Assembly: GCA_015039465.1 (NCBI GenBank)
Contig: MU130707.1
Location: 240,105 to 304,104, forward strand
DNA from: Phlegmacium glaucopus
Taxonomy: Eukaryota > Basidiomycota > Agaricomycetes > Agaricales > Cortinariaceae
Direction: 5' to 3'
Length of the DNA stretch: 64,000 bases
Shown: positions 10,259 through 18,765 of the stretch, in pieces
Layout of the letters: the number at the start of each line of letters is the position of its first letter
Numbering within the stretch: the stretch's first letter is position 1
Notes under the pieces: generated by a model
What the model was told of the DNA's origin: nothing
The model's input: the letters and a program-made list of their open reading frames with translations, nothing else
Database searches by the model: none
Made by a program: the position numbers and the translations under genes

Positions 10259-13200
10259 TTATCCATTCTGTTGATCATCTATGACTGTGCGGAATTTGGA
10301 TACGTCACCTAACGATGGTTGCAACCTCCTTGTTCGCCCTATGTATCGAAGCAACTCGCTTGTGGCGTCTTTATTAGCCAAAATTGACCTGAGATCCCTT
10401 GAGTTGCGGCCTAGCTTAGCATCCAGGGAGTGTCGCTCGTAATTGTAGCTGGGGCATTCAAATAGATAGTGAATAACCGTTTCTGCGACGTTGTTGTGCC
10501 TGATATTGCTACAGCTGTCGCAGTGTTTGGTATCTGCTCTTCCGATGCGATTGAGATATGCCTTGAGTGGCAGGTGATTTGAGCGAATCTGAAACAAAAG
10601 GCTACATTGAGCACGAGTAAGGTCTCGTTGCATTGCTCTGAATTTCTCATAGGGGAAATTAGAGTCTATCGTGTCCATTCTGCCTTTTCTTGGGGATGCT
10701 TGCCACTTTACCTCCCACTCCTCCCGCATTGTCAAAGCCATCTGCTCCTTAATTAGCCCAGCGTTGAGTGGAAGTTGGCGCCTGAGTATCCGCGGGAGGT
10801 GCGTAGCTGGTGACGTTACCCCACTTGCCGCTGAACGCGCCTCCCTATCTGCTCGCTCGTTACCAACCACGTTGCTGTGAGCCGCGATCCACCTGATTTT
10901 GACTTTGTAGGCACTAGGTGTTGGCGGTACCCTACCCATTATCTGTCCCGCCAACTTGAGAAATTCGTCAGTGAGGTAAGACCCGGATTTTGCTCGACAA
11001 GCTCCTATCGACTGTATGAATGATTGACTGTCGGTGTAGAGCGATATTGAGCAGTGTCTTAGCTGGTCTTCGTCCTTGAGTAGCCAAAGCGCTAAGAGGC
11101 ATCCTACTGCTTCGGCGTCCTTCGTTGAGAACTCACTGTCCCTACCCAATTTGTAACGCAGGGTTTTGGCTGGGTTTCTTGATATTGAATTTGCGTAGTA
11201 CAGAACCGCAGCAGCCCCCACGTTACCTTCCGAAGTTGAGCCATCTGTGTAAATGCGTATGTCAGACTTATCGTTCGCTTCCAGCATGATCGATTCGTCC
11301 TTGCTGTCTGAGATATGGGTTGTGACGGGCATTTCTTGATTTGCGAGCCGATTTAATGGGGTGATCTTCTCGACCAGGAGTGGGTTGAACTTGAAGATCC
11401 GGAGGAGATGTTGAACATTGGTGATATGAGTTTTAACTGGGCGGTTGTGGTAGGATATTAGTTGTCTGCTGGCCGGATTTGTCGGAGGCAGGGTGCTGAG
11501 TCTAACCAAAGCTCTGAAACAGATCTTCTTTAGTAAAAGATCTATGGGCAATAAACCCGCGTGTGCGTCTAATAGGTCAGTCAGAGATGAGCGCAAAGCG
11601 CCCGTGATTGCCAGCGTAGCAATTCTCTGTAACTTCCCGAACTCCTTTAGAGCCTTCACCGACCCCGTATTCTTCTTTTTGCCTACCTCCTTATTGGGTG
11701 GTGTGTACCAGGTATCCAACCCATAAGTCATTTTGGGTACTGCTACTGCGAGATAAAGCTGTCGCATAAATTTTGGAGACATTCCTGCCGCTGGCCTGGT
11801 GAGCCGTCGGTAAAGAAGTACCCAAGCCATTGCCTTGGCGATTGCCTTGTGCATCTGTGTCGTCCATCTAAGCTGGCTGTCGATATGAATTCCTAGATAC
11901 TTGTAGCTTGTCGCTATCTTGATAGGTCGTCCTCCAAACTTGAGCTCTGGGCAAGGCAAGGGTAGACGGCGGTTTCGGTTGACCGGATCGATAACTTGCT
12001 TTCTTGAGAAGTGAGTTATTGCTAGTTTGTCGATTTCGAACCTGGAGTTGTGCAGAAAGGACCAATTGAAGCCCCCATTGTCGCGGTCCATGAAGTCTTG
12101 GATTGTTTCTACTGTTTCGTTGAAGTTTCTACCTTCAGCCATGACCATAGCATCGTCTACGAATCCCAGGGACTCCTCGTCTGGACTAAGGGCGATGTCT
12201 AGTAGGTCAGCGTTATACAGGATATAAAGGATCATGGAAATCGGGTCGCCTTGACCTATGCCGTTGTTAATCTGGGTGATCTCTGAGATGAAGTCGTCAA
12301 ACTTCAGTCTTGTGCGTCGTCCCTCGAGCAGCTTCTGTATGATCCTGACATAGGCCTCTGGGATCCTCCTTTTGCGCAGGTTGTGTAACAAACGATCTGT
12401 AACCGCGTTTGGGAAAGCCCCTTCCACGTCCAGGAACAGTATCGATACTACTTTACCACCTCTCCATGCTTTCTTGATCTTGTCGACAAGTACGTGAACC
12501 GCATCCGTCGTCATTCGGCCTGGCCTTCCTCCGTAGTGGTTATCGGGTAAAAGCCGTCCCTTCTCTACCAATCTCGTTATATCCTCTGCCAAGATGGCTG
12601 TGAACACCTTAGCCATGGTACAGAGCAGGGCAATGGGCCGGTAGGCCTTAGGGATCTCGTAGTTGGGCTTACCCGGCTTCCACAAGACGATGGTGGTGAA
12701 TTCCCTCCAGGAGTCCACGTAGGCACCTAGCCTTATTGCGCCCTGGTAGATCTGAATTAGATAATCCTCTATAATATCAATTGACTTCTGCAGAACGACG
12801 TTTGGGATGCCGTCGGGACCACTGGCTTTATACGGTGAGAGCCTGTCTATCTGCTGACATAATTGATGTTTAGTGATAAGTGGTGGATCCGGCATCGGGT
12901 TTGGGTATTGATAGCCCTCCGGGACCGACGAGAGGGCTGGCTTGGGGGGAAAGAATATGTCTGCGAATGCTTTAGCTTTCTCTTCGTTTGAGTTAGCTTC
13001 CCCCTCGATATTGTCGGTTCTGGTCTTGAGGGTTGGGATGTGGGCCTTACCCCCATCGCCGACTGGCTCCCTAAGGTAGCCGTTTGCAGTCCAGAGGTCG
13101 TGGTCCGCCGCTTCTTCCAGGAAGTTCGTCCAGTGCTGACGCTTGGCCTCCATTATCGCCTCGCCATATTCTTTCACCAAGTTTTTACGTTCCTCATGAC

Positions 13201-13402
13201 AAGGGTGGTTAGGCACCGCTCTTTGTTTCATGCAGGATCTACTTAGCTGATTCACCCTCCTTTTGAGTTTCTGGAGATCGCTATTCCACCATCTCTTAGA
13301 GTAGGGACAGGGCTTGTTGACCTCAACTTTTTCTTGTATCGTTTTCTGAAGAGCCAAGGTGAGGTCGGTCGATGCCTGTTGAAGATCGTTTTCCGTTTCA
13401 AG
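10259..13402 (-). CDS. LINE ORF2, reverse transcriptase and RNase H part
   Basis: About 1047 codons remain open after the in-frame stop at 13403-13405. The RT domain shows the GPDGIPN, FLDVEGAF and FVDD (YADD equivalent) motifs. RNase H follows with IYTDGS, the acidic STKDAEA, YTDSQS and WIAAHSN...ERAD. A C-terminal Cys/His cluster (CDSCSNIR...H...FEC) is the usual tail of Tad/I-type ORF2. It copies element RNA at a nicked target. No other stop or frameshift is seen. The listed segment begins directly after the stop because the frame is continuous with the endonuclease part. Confidence 0.9.
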   Translation of the reverse strand, partial: LETENDLQQASTDLTLALQKTIQEKVEVNKPCPYSKRWWNSDLQKLKRRVNQLSRSCMKQRAVPNHPCHEERKNLVKEYGEAIMEAKRQHWTNFLEEAADHDLWTANGYLREPVGDGGKAHIPTLKTRTDNIEGEANSNEEKAKAFADIFFPPKPALSSVPEGYQYPNPMPDPPLITKHQLCQQIDRLSPYKASGPDGIPNVVLQKSIDIIEDYLIQIYQGAIRLGAYVDSWREFTTIVLWKPGKPNYEIPKAYRPIALLCTMAKVFTAILAEDITRLVEKGRLLPDNHYGGRPGRMTTDAVHVLVDKIKKAWRGGKVVSILFLDVEGAFPNAVTDRLLHNLRKRRIPEAYVRIIQKLLEGRRTRLKFDDFISEITQINNGIGQGDPISMILYILYNADLLDIALSPDEESLGFVDDAMVMAEGRNFNETVETIQDFMDRDNGGFNWSFLHNSRFEIDKLAITHFSRKQVIDPVNRNRRLPLPCPELKFGGRPIKIATSYKYLGIHIDSQLRWTTQMHKAIAKAMAWVLLYRRLTRPAAGMSPKFMRQLYLAVAVPKMTYGLDTWYTPPNKEVGKKKNTGSVKALKEFGKLQRIATLAITGALRSSLTDLLDAHAGLLPIDLLLKKICFRALVRLSTLPPTNPASRQLISYHNRPVKTHITNVQHLLRIFKFNPLLVEKITPLNRLANQEMPVTTHISDSKDESIMLEANDKSDIRIYTDGSTSEGNVGAAAVLYYANSISRNPAKTLRYKLGRDSEFSTKDAEAVGCLLALWLLKDEDQLRHCSISLYTDSQSFIQSIGACRAKSGSYLTDEFLKLAGQIMGRVPPTPSAYKVKIRWIAAHSNVVGNERADREARSAASGVTSPATHLPRILRRQLPLNAGLIKEQMALTMREEWEVKWQASPRKGRMDTIDSNFPYEKFRAMQRDLTRAQCSLLFQIRSNHLPLKAYLNRIGRADTKHCDSCSNIRHNNVAETVIHYLFECPSYNYERHSLDAKLGRNSRDLRSILANKDATSELLRYIGRTRRLQPSLGDVSKFRTVIDDQQNG

Positions 13403-14272
13403 TCATACTGGTAATGGTATTTCAATGATGTTTTCTTGAAGACGCTTCCGAAAGGCTTCCCAATCGGCCATCCTGAAATTGCGTGAGGGTGTCACTGTTG
13501 TCCGTTCTTGTGGAATGTCTATTATTGTGACTATAGGGAGGTGGTCAGTGCAGGGGGGTTGCAAAAACCCGTCCACGTCGCATCGCCGGATATAGTTTAG
13601 CAGCCTCTCGCTGCACCAAACATTGTCTGGTCTTGTGTAGAGATTTGTTACCATATGCTTCAGAGTGGGCAAACCTTTCGGTAAGGCCATTACCATGCCC
13701 TCGTCCGCAACCATGTGTATCAGTATCTCCGATTCCCTCATAGCTTGAGGTGTAAATAGCCTCTCGTCTTCATCCCTGTCCCAGAGAGGGTGATGTCGGT
13801 TGAAGTCTCCACCCCAGAGGAGCATGTCCCCGTCGTTTACTGCTAGCTGTTGTCGTTCCTCCTGGATGAACCGCCGAAGGCTTGTGAGCGTTCTTGAGTG
13901 AGTACAGTCGTTATAAATATTGAATATCGTGAGTCGGCCGTTGGGTGTCTTGATTTGTATAGCAGTGATGTCGTTGTTGCCAGATATGTTGAGCGCTTTC
14001 CATGAGTTTGAGGATAATTTGGTGTTGACCCATATTGTTGATCGTGTTGGTTCTGCGTTTTCAAGAAAGCGGTCCTGTGGGGAAACATTCTTGAATCCGT
14101 TTGGTGTTCTAATGTGTCCTAGCGGTGTGATATATGGCTCTTGTATTAGTAATATGTCCCAGTCGTTACCCAACGGTCCATTTATTAGATCGAGATGAGC
14201 TTTCTGCGATTTGTTGAGGTTTAGTTGGAAGATCCTCAACCTATTAAGCGGTGGTTCGTGTACTCTATTCAT
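13403..14272 (-). CDS. LINE ORF2, AP-endonuclease-like part (ends at premature stop)
   Basis: 289 residues of an exonuclease-endonuclease-phosphatase domain: LNLNKSQ near the N-terminus, LLIQEPY (catalytic Glu), GGDFNRHHPLW (catalytic Asp/Asn) and TDHLPIV (catalytic Asp-His). This enzyme nicks the target DNA. It ends with a TGA at 13403-13405, and the same frame continues directly into the RT part, so a single CGA-to-TGA type change separates them. The ATG overlaps the ORF1 stop in an ATGA arrangement (14272-14269). Confidence 0.85.
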   Translation of the reverse strand: MNRVHEPPLNRLRIFQLNLNKSQKAHLDLINGPLGNDWDILLIQEPYITPLGHIRTPNGFKNVSPQDRFLENAEPTRSTIWVNTKLSSNSWKALNISGNNDITAIQIKTPNGRLTIFNIYNDCTHSRTLTSLRRFIQEERQQLAVNDGDMLLWGGDFNRHHPLWDRDEDERLFTPQAMRESEILIHMVADEGMVMALPKGLPTLKHMVTNLYTRPDNVWCSERLLNYIRRCDVDGFLQPPCTDHLPIVTIIDIPQERTTVTPSRNFRMADWEAFRKRLQENIIEIPLPV

Positions 14273-15966
14273 TTAAAGGATGGGGAAATGGTGTGCTCGT
14301 TAACAAGCAGGGGAGTCGCTGACGGAGAAAGGTATGAGAGCGTGTCACTTAGCTGCGAATCTGGGGGTACAGGCCAGTCCTGTTGCAGTTCGACTGGGGC
14401 GTTCTGAGATTGGGCACCTCCGCCGCTGTGATAGGGCTGTTCAATTGGGTCCTGTACCCTTTCAAAACGGAGCTGCTGTTGACGAAGACGCTGAGAACCT
14501 GTCTTGGTGAGTATCGGAGACTGTGCCCTAGGGCCTGATACTACCCATTTTTCTTGCCTGGGTGGCTCGGGGGCCCACGTCCAAGGCTCCTGTGAGGGGT
14601 AAAACGGCAGGCCGTTCTCTGGATGTTTGAGGTCGAACTCCTTACACTTACGCAGGAAAGTGGGACAGTCTCTTGCCCAACTCGGATGGTCGTCGGTGTT
14701 GCAGGAGATGCAGTGATGGCTGCCCGAGACATTGCAATTGCTGGTTCGATGGCCTTTACCGCAAGTACCACACGTGTCCGTCATCTTGACGCATTCTGAG
14801 GCGATATGGTTCCAACCTTGGCACTTGAGACAGCGTATCGGCTCCTTCTTGTACTTAGCCACCGATACCCTCTTGCTGCAAATGACAAGACCTCCAGCGG
14901 TTGCTCTGTTGGCTGCATCCGGGTTAGAGAAAACCAGTATAAGGTGGCCGCAGGTTTGCTTGGCGTTCCTTCTAATTGGTGGTTTCGCCCAGCGTAACTT
15001 AAGTAGGTCCCCTTCTTGAAGACCATTTACCTCCTCTATTTCCGCAACGTGGGCAGGGTTGTTGGTGTTGAGATGTAACGGAGTATAGTAGGCTATGACG
15101 GGGTGGTTTCGTTTCTTGACGGATGCGCCTTGTCCCTGGGTACCTAAGGCTGTAACAAAGTCGTCAAAATGGTTACGCTGAGCAAACCATTTGGCTCCTT
15201 CCTCCGTTAGGAACTCTCCCAGTAGCCCTTTGTTCGCGAGCCGTTCCACAGTCCGGACTTTGTGAATAGTGGCGCTGCCGCCAGCCTCGATAATTGCTTC
15301 ATTGAACCTCCTGGTGACGTCGGCCTGACTGAGCTCCCTCATGGCTGAGTCAATCGGGAAATCCACGAGGAATTGTCGTGCTTTGATGCCCTCTCGAGCT
15401 AAAATTCGAGGGTCAGCATTGACTGGGGCGGTATTGTTACTGAGTAAGGCATCTCGGAATGTTCTGGTCGACGGGGTGCAGGCCAGACCTTTCGTTGCTG
15501 CCGCAACTGTAGCCAAATGTTTCTCCACTTCGCTCTCCAATGTGGCACAGAAATGACCTGTCATTGTTCTAAGCTCATCATTCATATAAGTGAGCTGGTC
15601 GTTCACCGCGTCTCTGGCCGTAGCCGCTATCGCATCTTCGTCCATTTCATCTAACAGGAATGCAGCTGCCCTAATCGCTTGCACTACTTCTAGTGGTATC
15701 TTGCCGAGTGCCGCTATTTGATGCAGGGTGGCTGCTAACGTTGTTGTCGTTACCGGGTGGCCTTCTGGTACGAAGAGCAATCTTTTCTCCAAGAATCTAC
15801 GTCCTGCTGCTGCGTCATTGATTAGTCCCGCTTGCGAGCGGATGATGGGCGGTGAGGGCGTTTGTGTGGGCGTATCGCCGTTGCCTTGGGTGTTTGTGGG
15901 GGCGAGACCCGTGCTTCTATTACGTGTCGCTGGCAGTTGTGACTTTTTCTGCGTGGTTTTATTCAT
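14269..15966 (-). CDS. LINE ORF1 (zinc-knuckle nucleic-acid-binding protein)
   Basis: Intact 565-residue ORF. The central region is followed by three Cys/His knuckles around residues 360-430 (CLKCQGWNHIASEC, CGTCGKGHRTSNC and CISCNTDDHPSWARDC), the usual ORF1 arrangement in Tad- and I-like LINEs. It forms the ribonucleoprotein with element RNA. The stop codon TGA shares ATGA with the start of ORF2, which suggests termination-reinitiation. The C-terminal ~100 residues are Pro/Gln-rich. Confidence 0.85.
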   Translation of the reverse strand: MNKTTQKKSQLPATRNRSTGLAPTNTQGNGDTPTQTPSPPIIRSQAGLINDAAAGRRFLEKRLLFVPEGHPVTTTTLAATLHQIAALGKIPLEVVQAIRAAAFLLDEMDEDAIAATARDAVNDQLTYMNDELRTMTGHFCATLESEVEKHLATVAAATKGLACTPSTRTFRDALLSNNTAPVNADPRILAREGIKARQFLVDFPIDSAMRELSQADVTRRFNEAIIEAGGSATIHKVRTVERLANKGLLGEFLTEEGAKWFAQRNHFDDFVTALGTQGQGASVKKRNHPVIAYYTPLHLNTNNPAHVAEIEEVNGLQEGDLLKLRWAKPPIRRNAKQTCGHLILVFSNPDAANRATAGGLVICSKRVSVAKYKKEPIRCLKCQGWNHIASECVKMTDTCGTCGKGHRTSNCNVSGSHHCISCNTDDHPSWARDCPTFLRKCKEFDLKHPENGLPFYPSQEPWTWAPEPPRQEKWVVSGPRAQSPILTKTGSQRLRQQQLRFERVQDPIEQPYHSGGGAQSQNAPVELQQDWPVPPDSQLSDTLSYLSPSATPLLVNEHTISPSFK

Positions 15967-16166
15967 TGAGGAACGATTTTTTATTTTTTTTTTGGGTAGG
16001 GCTTGCTTTGTAGCAAGCGTTTAGAGATGGGTAGAAAAGGATACTGCTACTACTTTATTTCTGAGCCTAACTTCTAGTTTTGCCCCAGCTTTGAGCGTGG
16101 GAAAAGAGCTAAAGGTCGTGGTAACAGAATAAGGAGCGATCAAGCTATTGCCATACTCATTAATAG

Positions 16167-17948
16167 ATGTCTACGATGCCCAACGTGACTATTCCCCTAC
16201 TGTCAGATATCCTACCGTCCTCTGTGCCTATGCTTGAAGCCGATGGAAATAACTGGGCGATGTTCTATGTTCATTTCCGAGGTGCTGTCGAGGCGAGAGG
16301 CTTTTGGAGCCATTTCAATGGGCCGTTGTCTGTCCCGGTACTGTCAACCGAGCCTACTGCAGCCGAGATCGCTGTGAAGGGTCAGTGGGATAGAAACGAG
16401 ACATTCGCGAAGACATTACTTACCCAGTGTTTGCCGGACTCGATCGTGATGGAGGTTTATTCCAAGGAAACGGTGCGAGAGAGGTGGGAAGCTGTGGTGA
16501 AAGGGTATGGGGTCACAGGGGTGGTGTATGCAGAGACGGAGTGGAGGGCAAAGTTAGAGGCTGGCGACGAAGCGTTGATGGATGAGCCGAGATGGAAAAG
16601 TGGTAGAGACCAGGAGCAGGTTGAGTGGCGGGATTGTGGACAGAAGGGGCACGTCAGGTTGAGGTGTTCAAGTCCAAGGAGATCCAGAAACGACTCACGG
16701 AATACTGCAGAAGAAAAGTCGAACCGAAGGATCGAAGGGCCATCTGAAACTGCGACTGAGGAAGCCAAGGGAGCGGAGGGTGTCGAGGAAGAGGTTGAGG
16801 TCGTCGAGGAGGAACCTAGGGACTGGTTTCAGGACGCAATTGACGAAATGATCAAAGAAAAAGACCTACCAACTGAATTTACGGGCAATGTCGAGGTAGA
16901 TTCCAAGGTCTTGGATGACGAGGAATCCCGGGCGGCAGTAGAAGAGGTTGTTGGTGGTAGTCGTTTCCGAGTTGTCGAGAAGACGAGGGATTGGTTAGAA
17001 GAGGCGGTGGATGAGATGATAGCGGATGAAGAGAGATTGGCAAGGGAAGAAATGAGCGAAAGGGAGGAGAGTCCAGTGGTCGTCAAGTTTGGCAACAAGT
17101 CTGGAGACGCCTCCGCAGCGATGGAACCGAGAGTAAACGGCGAAATCAAAGAGCTCTGTGGCCCAAGACACGCCAGTCATACATCTCAGTATCAACATCA
17201 CTGCGTTAACCTCGAAGAAACTCATCCCCCAGATGCGAAAGCGAAAGTCGACGAGCGAAATATCTATCTCAACAATTCATCAGTACATTATTTCGAAGAG
17301 GAAGAAACAAAGACTTACGAGCTTCAAGATGAAACACCCGATGATATTCAAGTGGACGCACCAAATGGAAAGGACGAGGTTGTCCTTGGGAAGGAACCAG
17401 ATAAGGTTGAGATTCGCGAGTGGGGAGAGCCTTGGACAAAGAGAGGCGCCACTGAACTAGGAGGAGAGGTTGACGAAGAGCCGAATGGTGTACAGATCCA
17501 CTGGCTAGACACGAAGTGCATCGTTGTCAAACGAAATGGTTACCTTAACGCGATGGACATATTGGCGATGCTGGAGAATTGGAACATGGTGGACATACCT
17601 GAGGGGGAGCAAGTACAGGGGGTGAAATGGATTTTCTGGATGAAAACGGTCACGGCGGTCAGATATGAGGAACGGTTAGAGATTCGAGGAGCTTACAAAG
17701 TAGCTGGCGCTCGCGTTTTCGACACATACACACCGGTGGGCCAGCAAACCTCAGTCAAGATAGCCATAGCGGCCGTCTGTCGACCTCAAAAAGGGATTTA
17801 TTCGTCGACCCGAAAATACTCAATACGGCCAGCGATGCTCTGGAACTATGTGGTACCGAGTAACCAGGAGTTAGTTGAAAAGAAGATGGAGATGAAGACT
17901 GAAAAGGATGCACGAGTTGGATGTCAATGGAAGTATGGGGAAGGATAA
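16167..17948 (+). CDS. Copia Gag fused to a short RT fragment
   Basis: 593-residue uninterrupted ORF. Residues 1-140 are a Copia Gag (LEADGNNWAMFYVHFRGA, gag-polypeptide type). Next comes a degenerate zinc knuckle near residue 155 (WRDCGQKGHVRLRC), in which the first Cys is replaced by Trp. A long acidic, repetitive region has two copies of a DW...EAxDEMI motif. Near the C-terminus is the opening of a Copia RT domain (LENWNMVDIPEG, VKWIFWMKT, TYTPVGQQTSVK). Protease, integrase, the RT catalytic motifs and RNase H are missing. The LINE sits just upstream, and the same ATG context (ATGTCTACGATGCCC) occurs on its other side at 9784-9798. An internally deleted element that has kept an open frame. 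Confidence 0.8.
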   Translation: MSTMPNVTIPLLSDILPSSVPMLEADGNNWAMFYVHFRGAVEARGFWSHFNGPLSVPVLSTEPTAAEIAVKGQWDRNETFAKTLLTQCLPDSIVMEVYSKETVRERWEAVVKGYGVTGVVYAETEWRAKLEAGDEALMDEPRWKSGRDQEQVEWRDCGQKGHVRLRCSSPRRSRNDSRNTAEEKSNRRIEGPSETATEEAKGAEGVEEEVEVVEEEPRDWFQDAIDEMIKEKDLPTEFTGNVEVDSKVLDDEESRAAVEEVVGGSRFRVVEKTRDWLEEAVDEMIADEERLAREEMSEREESPVVVKFGNKSGDASAAMEPRVNGEIKELCGPRHASHTSQYQHHCVNLEETHPPDAKAKVDERNIYLNNSSVHYFEEEETKTYELQDETPDDIQVDAPNGKDEVVLGKEPDKVEIREWGEPWTKRGATELGGEVDEEPNGVQIHWLDTKCIVVKRNGYLNAMDILAMLENWNMVDIPEGEQVQGVKWIFWMKTVTAVRYEERLEIRGAYKVAGARVFDTYTPVGQQTSVKIAIAAVCRPQKGIYSSTRKYSIRPAMLWNYVVPSNQELVEKKMEMKTEKDARVGCQWKYGEG

Positions 17949-18028
17949 AGAAAAATGTTTGGAACCCGTTGTCGAGGAGAATTTCTTGGAGTGCGAAGGA
18001 GTCGAGCTTGTAACCGTTTGAGGGGGAG

Positions 18029-18292
18029 TGTTGGAATATGTTATCCGCGGGGCAAACGGTCACAAGCAGTATCATGTGCGGTTAGGCACCATCAAGCGCT
18101 CGATCAGCGCTCTCGGTGTTGCCATGCCCGAGTTCAAGTAAGTATTGATTAAATCCCCTCATTCGTTTTGCTACGCTTCTTGGACCTTCGTAGTTAATTA
18201 AAAGCTACATTCGTACTCGCTGTAGTGTATATATATCTAGTATAGTATTGTAAAGATGATATGAGATTCTTGTTCATTCCCTAGTTTCTACA
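18029..18292 (+). repeat. Right LTR of Copia relic
   Basis: 264 bp, apparently identical to the left LTR; followed by the TSD AGGGG at 18293-18297. Confidence 0.9.
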
Positions 18293-18765
18293 AGGGGTTC
18301 GCGTTAGTGGTTTGTGTTAGTGGTTTTTGTTAGTGGTTTTTGTTCAGGTTAGCGGTAGAGTTAGGGGGCAGGTTAGGTGGTTAGAACTCCGGCTGCCGTG
18401 AGGCAGCCGAAGCACGGTGTGTCGCATCTATGTATATCCTCCTCGTCAGGTCCTGACTCCTTTACCATCACAATTGGTATTGCTATTTCAAACATTAATA
18501 CATACCGCTCGTAAATTGATCGATAATCATTCTTCTGTTGACAGATTTCAATGAAGGAAGTTAGTCCGAGACCACGCTTACTTACCCTCAGTAAACTCGA
18601 TTACCCAGAATAAGATAGTATGACAGCGTCGTCAGAGCGACAGTTCGCTAAGATCATCACGAACTTAAAGTTTTACCCCAGCCCACTAAATTTGATAATA
18701 ATGCTAGACTCTTAAATAAAGCAAGCTCAGACATGGAATAGGTTCATTAAAACCGACACGAAGTC

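Larger units (their letters stand above)
9799..16141 (-). mobile_element. Tad-like non-LTR retrotransposon (LINE)
   Basis: On the minus strand: about 170 bp of 5' UTR, ORF1 (15966-14269), ORF2 (14272-10259, one stop), about 420 bp of 3' UTR, then a poly-A tail seen as T14 at 9822-9835. It lies inside the Copia leader. A direct repeat of 38/40 bp (9761-9798 and 16142-16181) flanks it and is probably the target duplication. The 22 bp between the repeat and the poly-A (9799-9820) is extra sequence, either a tail addition or a transduced scrap. Domain order (zinc-knuckle ORF1, APE-type endonuclease, RT, RNase H) fits the fungal Tad clade. Confidence 0.85.
9419..18292 (+). mobile_element. Copia LTR retrotransposon relic carrying a LINE
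   Basis: Two 264-bp LTRs (9419-9682, 18029-18292) begin TGTTGGAATATG and end TTTCTACA; by eye they are identical. A perfect 5-bp TSD, AGGGG, lies at 9414-9418 and 18293-18297. A G-rich polypurine tract (GAGGGGGAG) precedes the right LTR, as in Copia elements. The paralogous DNA-element copy at 44080-44095 keeps the uninterrupted target (GTTAGGGGTTCG), which confirms the insertion. The interior has one ORF with Gag and a piece of RT but no integrase. It is split by the minus-strand LINE. Confidence 0.9.
9229..18441. mobile_element. Small non-autonomous DNA element, interrupted by Copia
   Basis: An 8-bp duplication CTCGTCAG lies at 9221-9228 and 18442-18449. Without the Copia insert the element is about 340 bp. 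Its interior matches a second copy at 43874-44245, including an 8-bp-stem hairpin (CGGCTGCC/GGCAGCCG) near the right end. The ends are only imperfect inverted repeats (shared CGACAC...ACACCGT). The related block at 6620-6650 looks like the empty site (GTCGTCAG). An 8-bp TSD would fit a hAT-type origin, but the termini are too degraded to say. Confidence 0.55.

Noticed and set aside
18293..18390. Telomere-like TTAG-rich sequence
   Set aside because: The GTTAGTGG words are degenerate, and the same sequence occurs inside the small DNA element at 44080-44130; no TTAGGG array is present.
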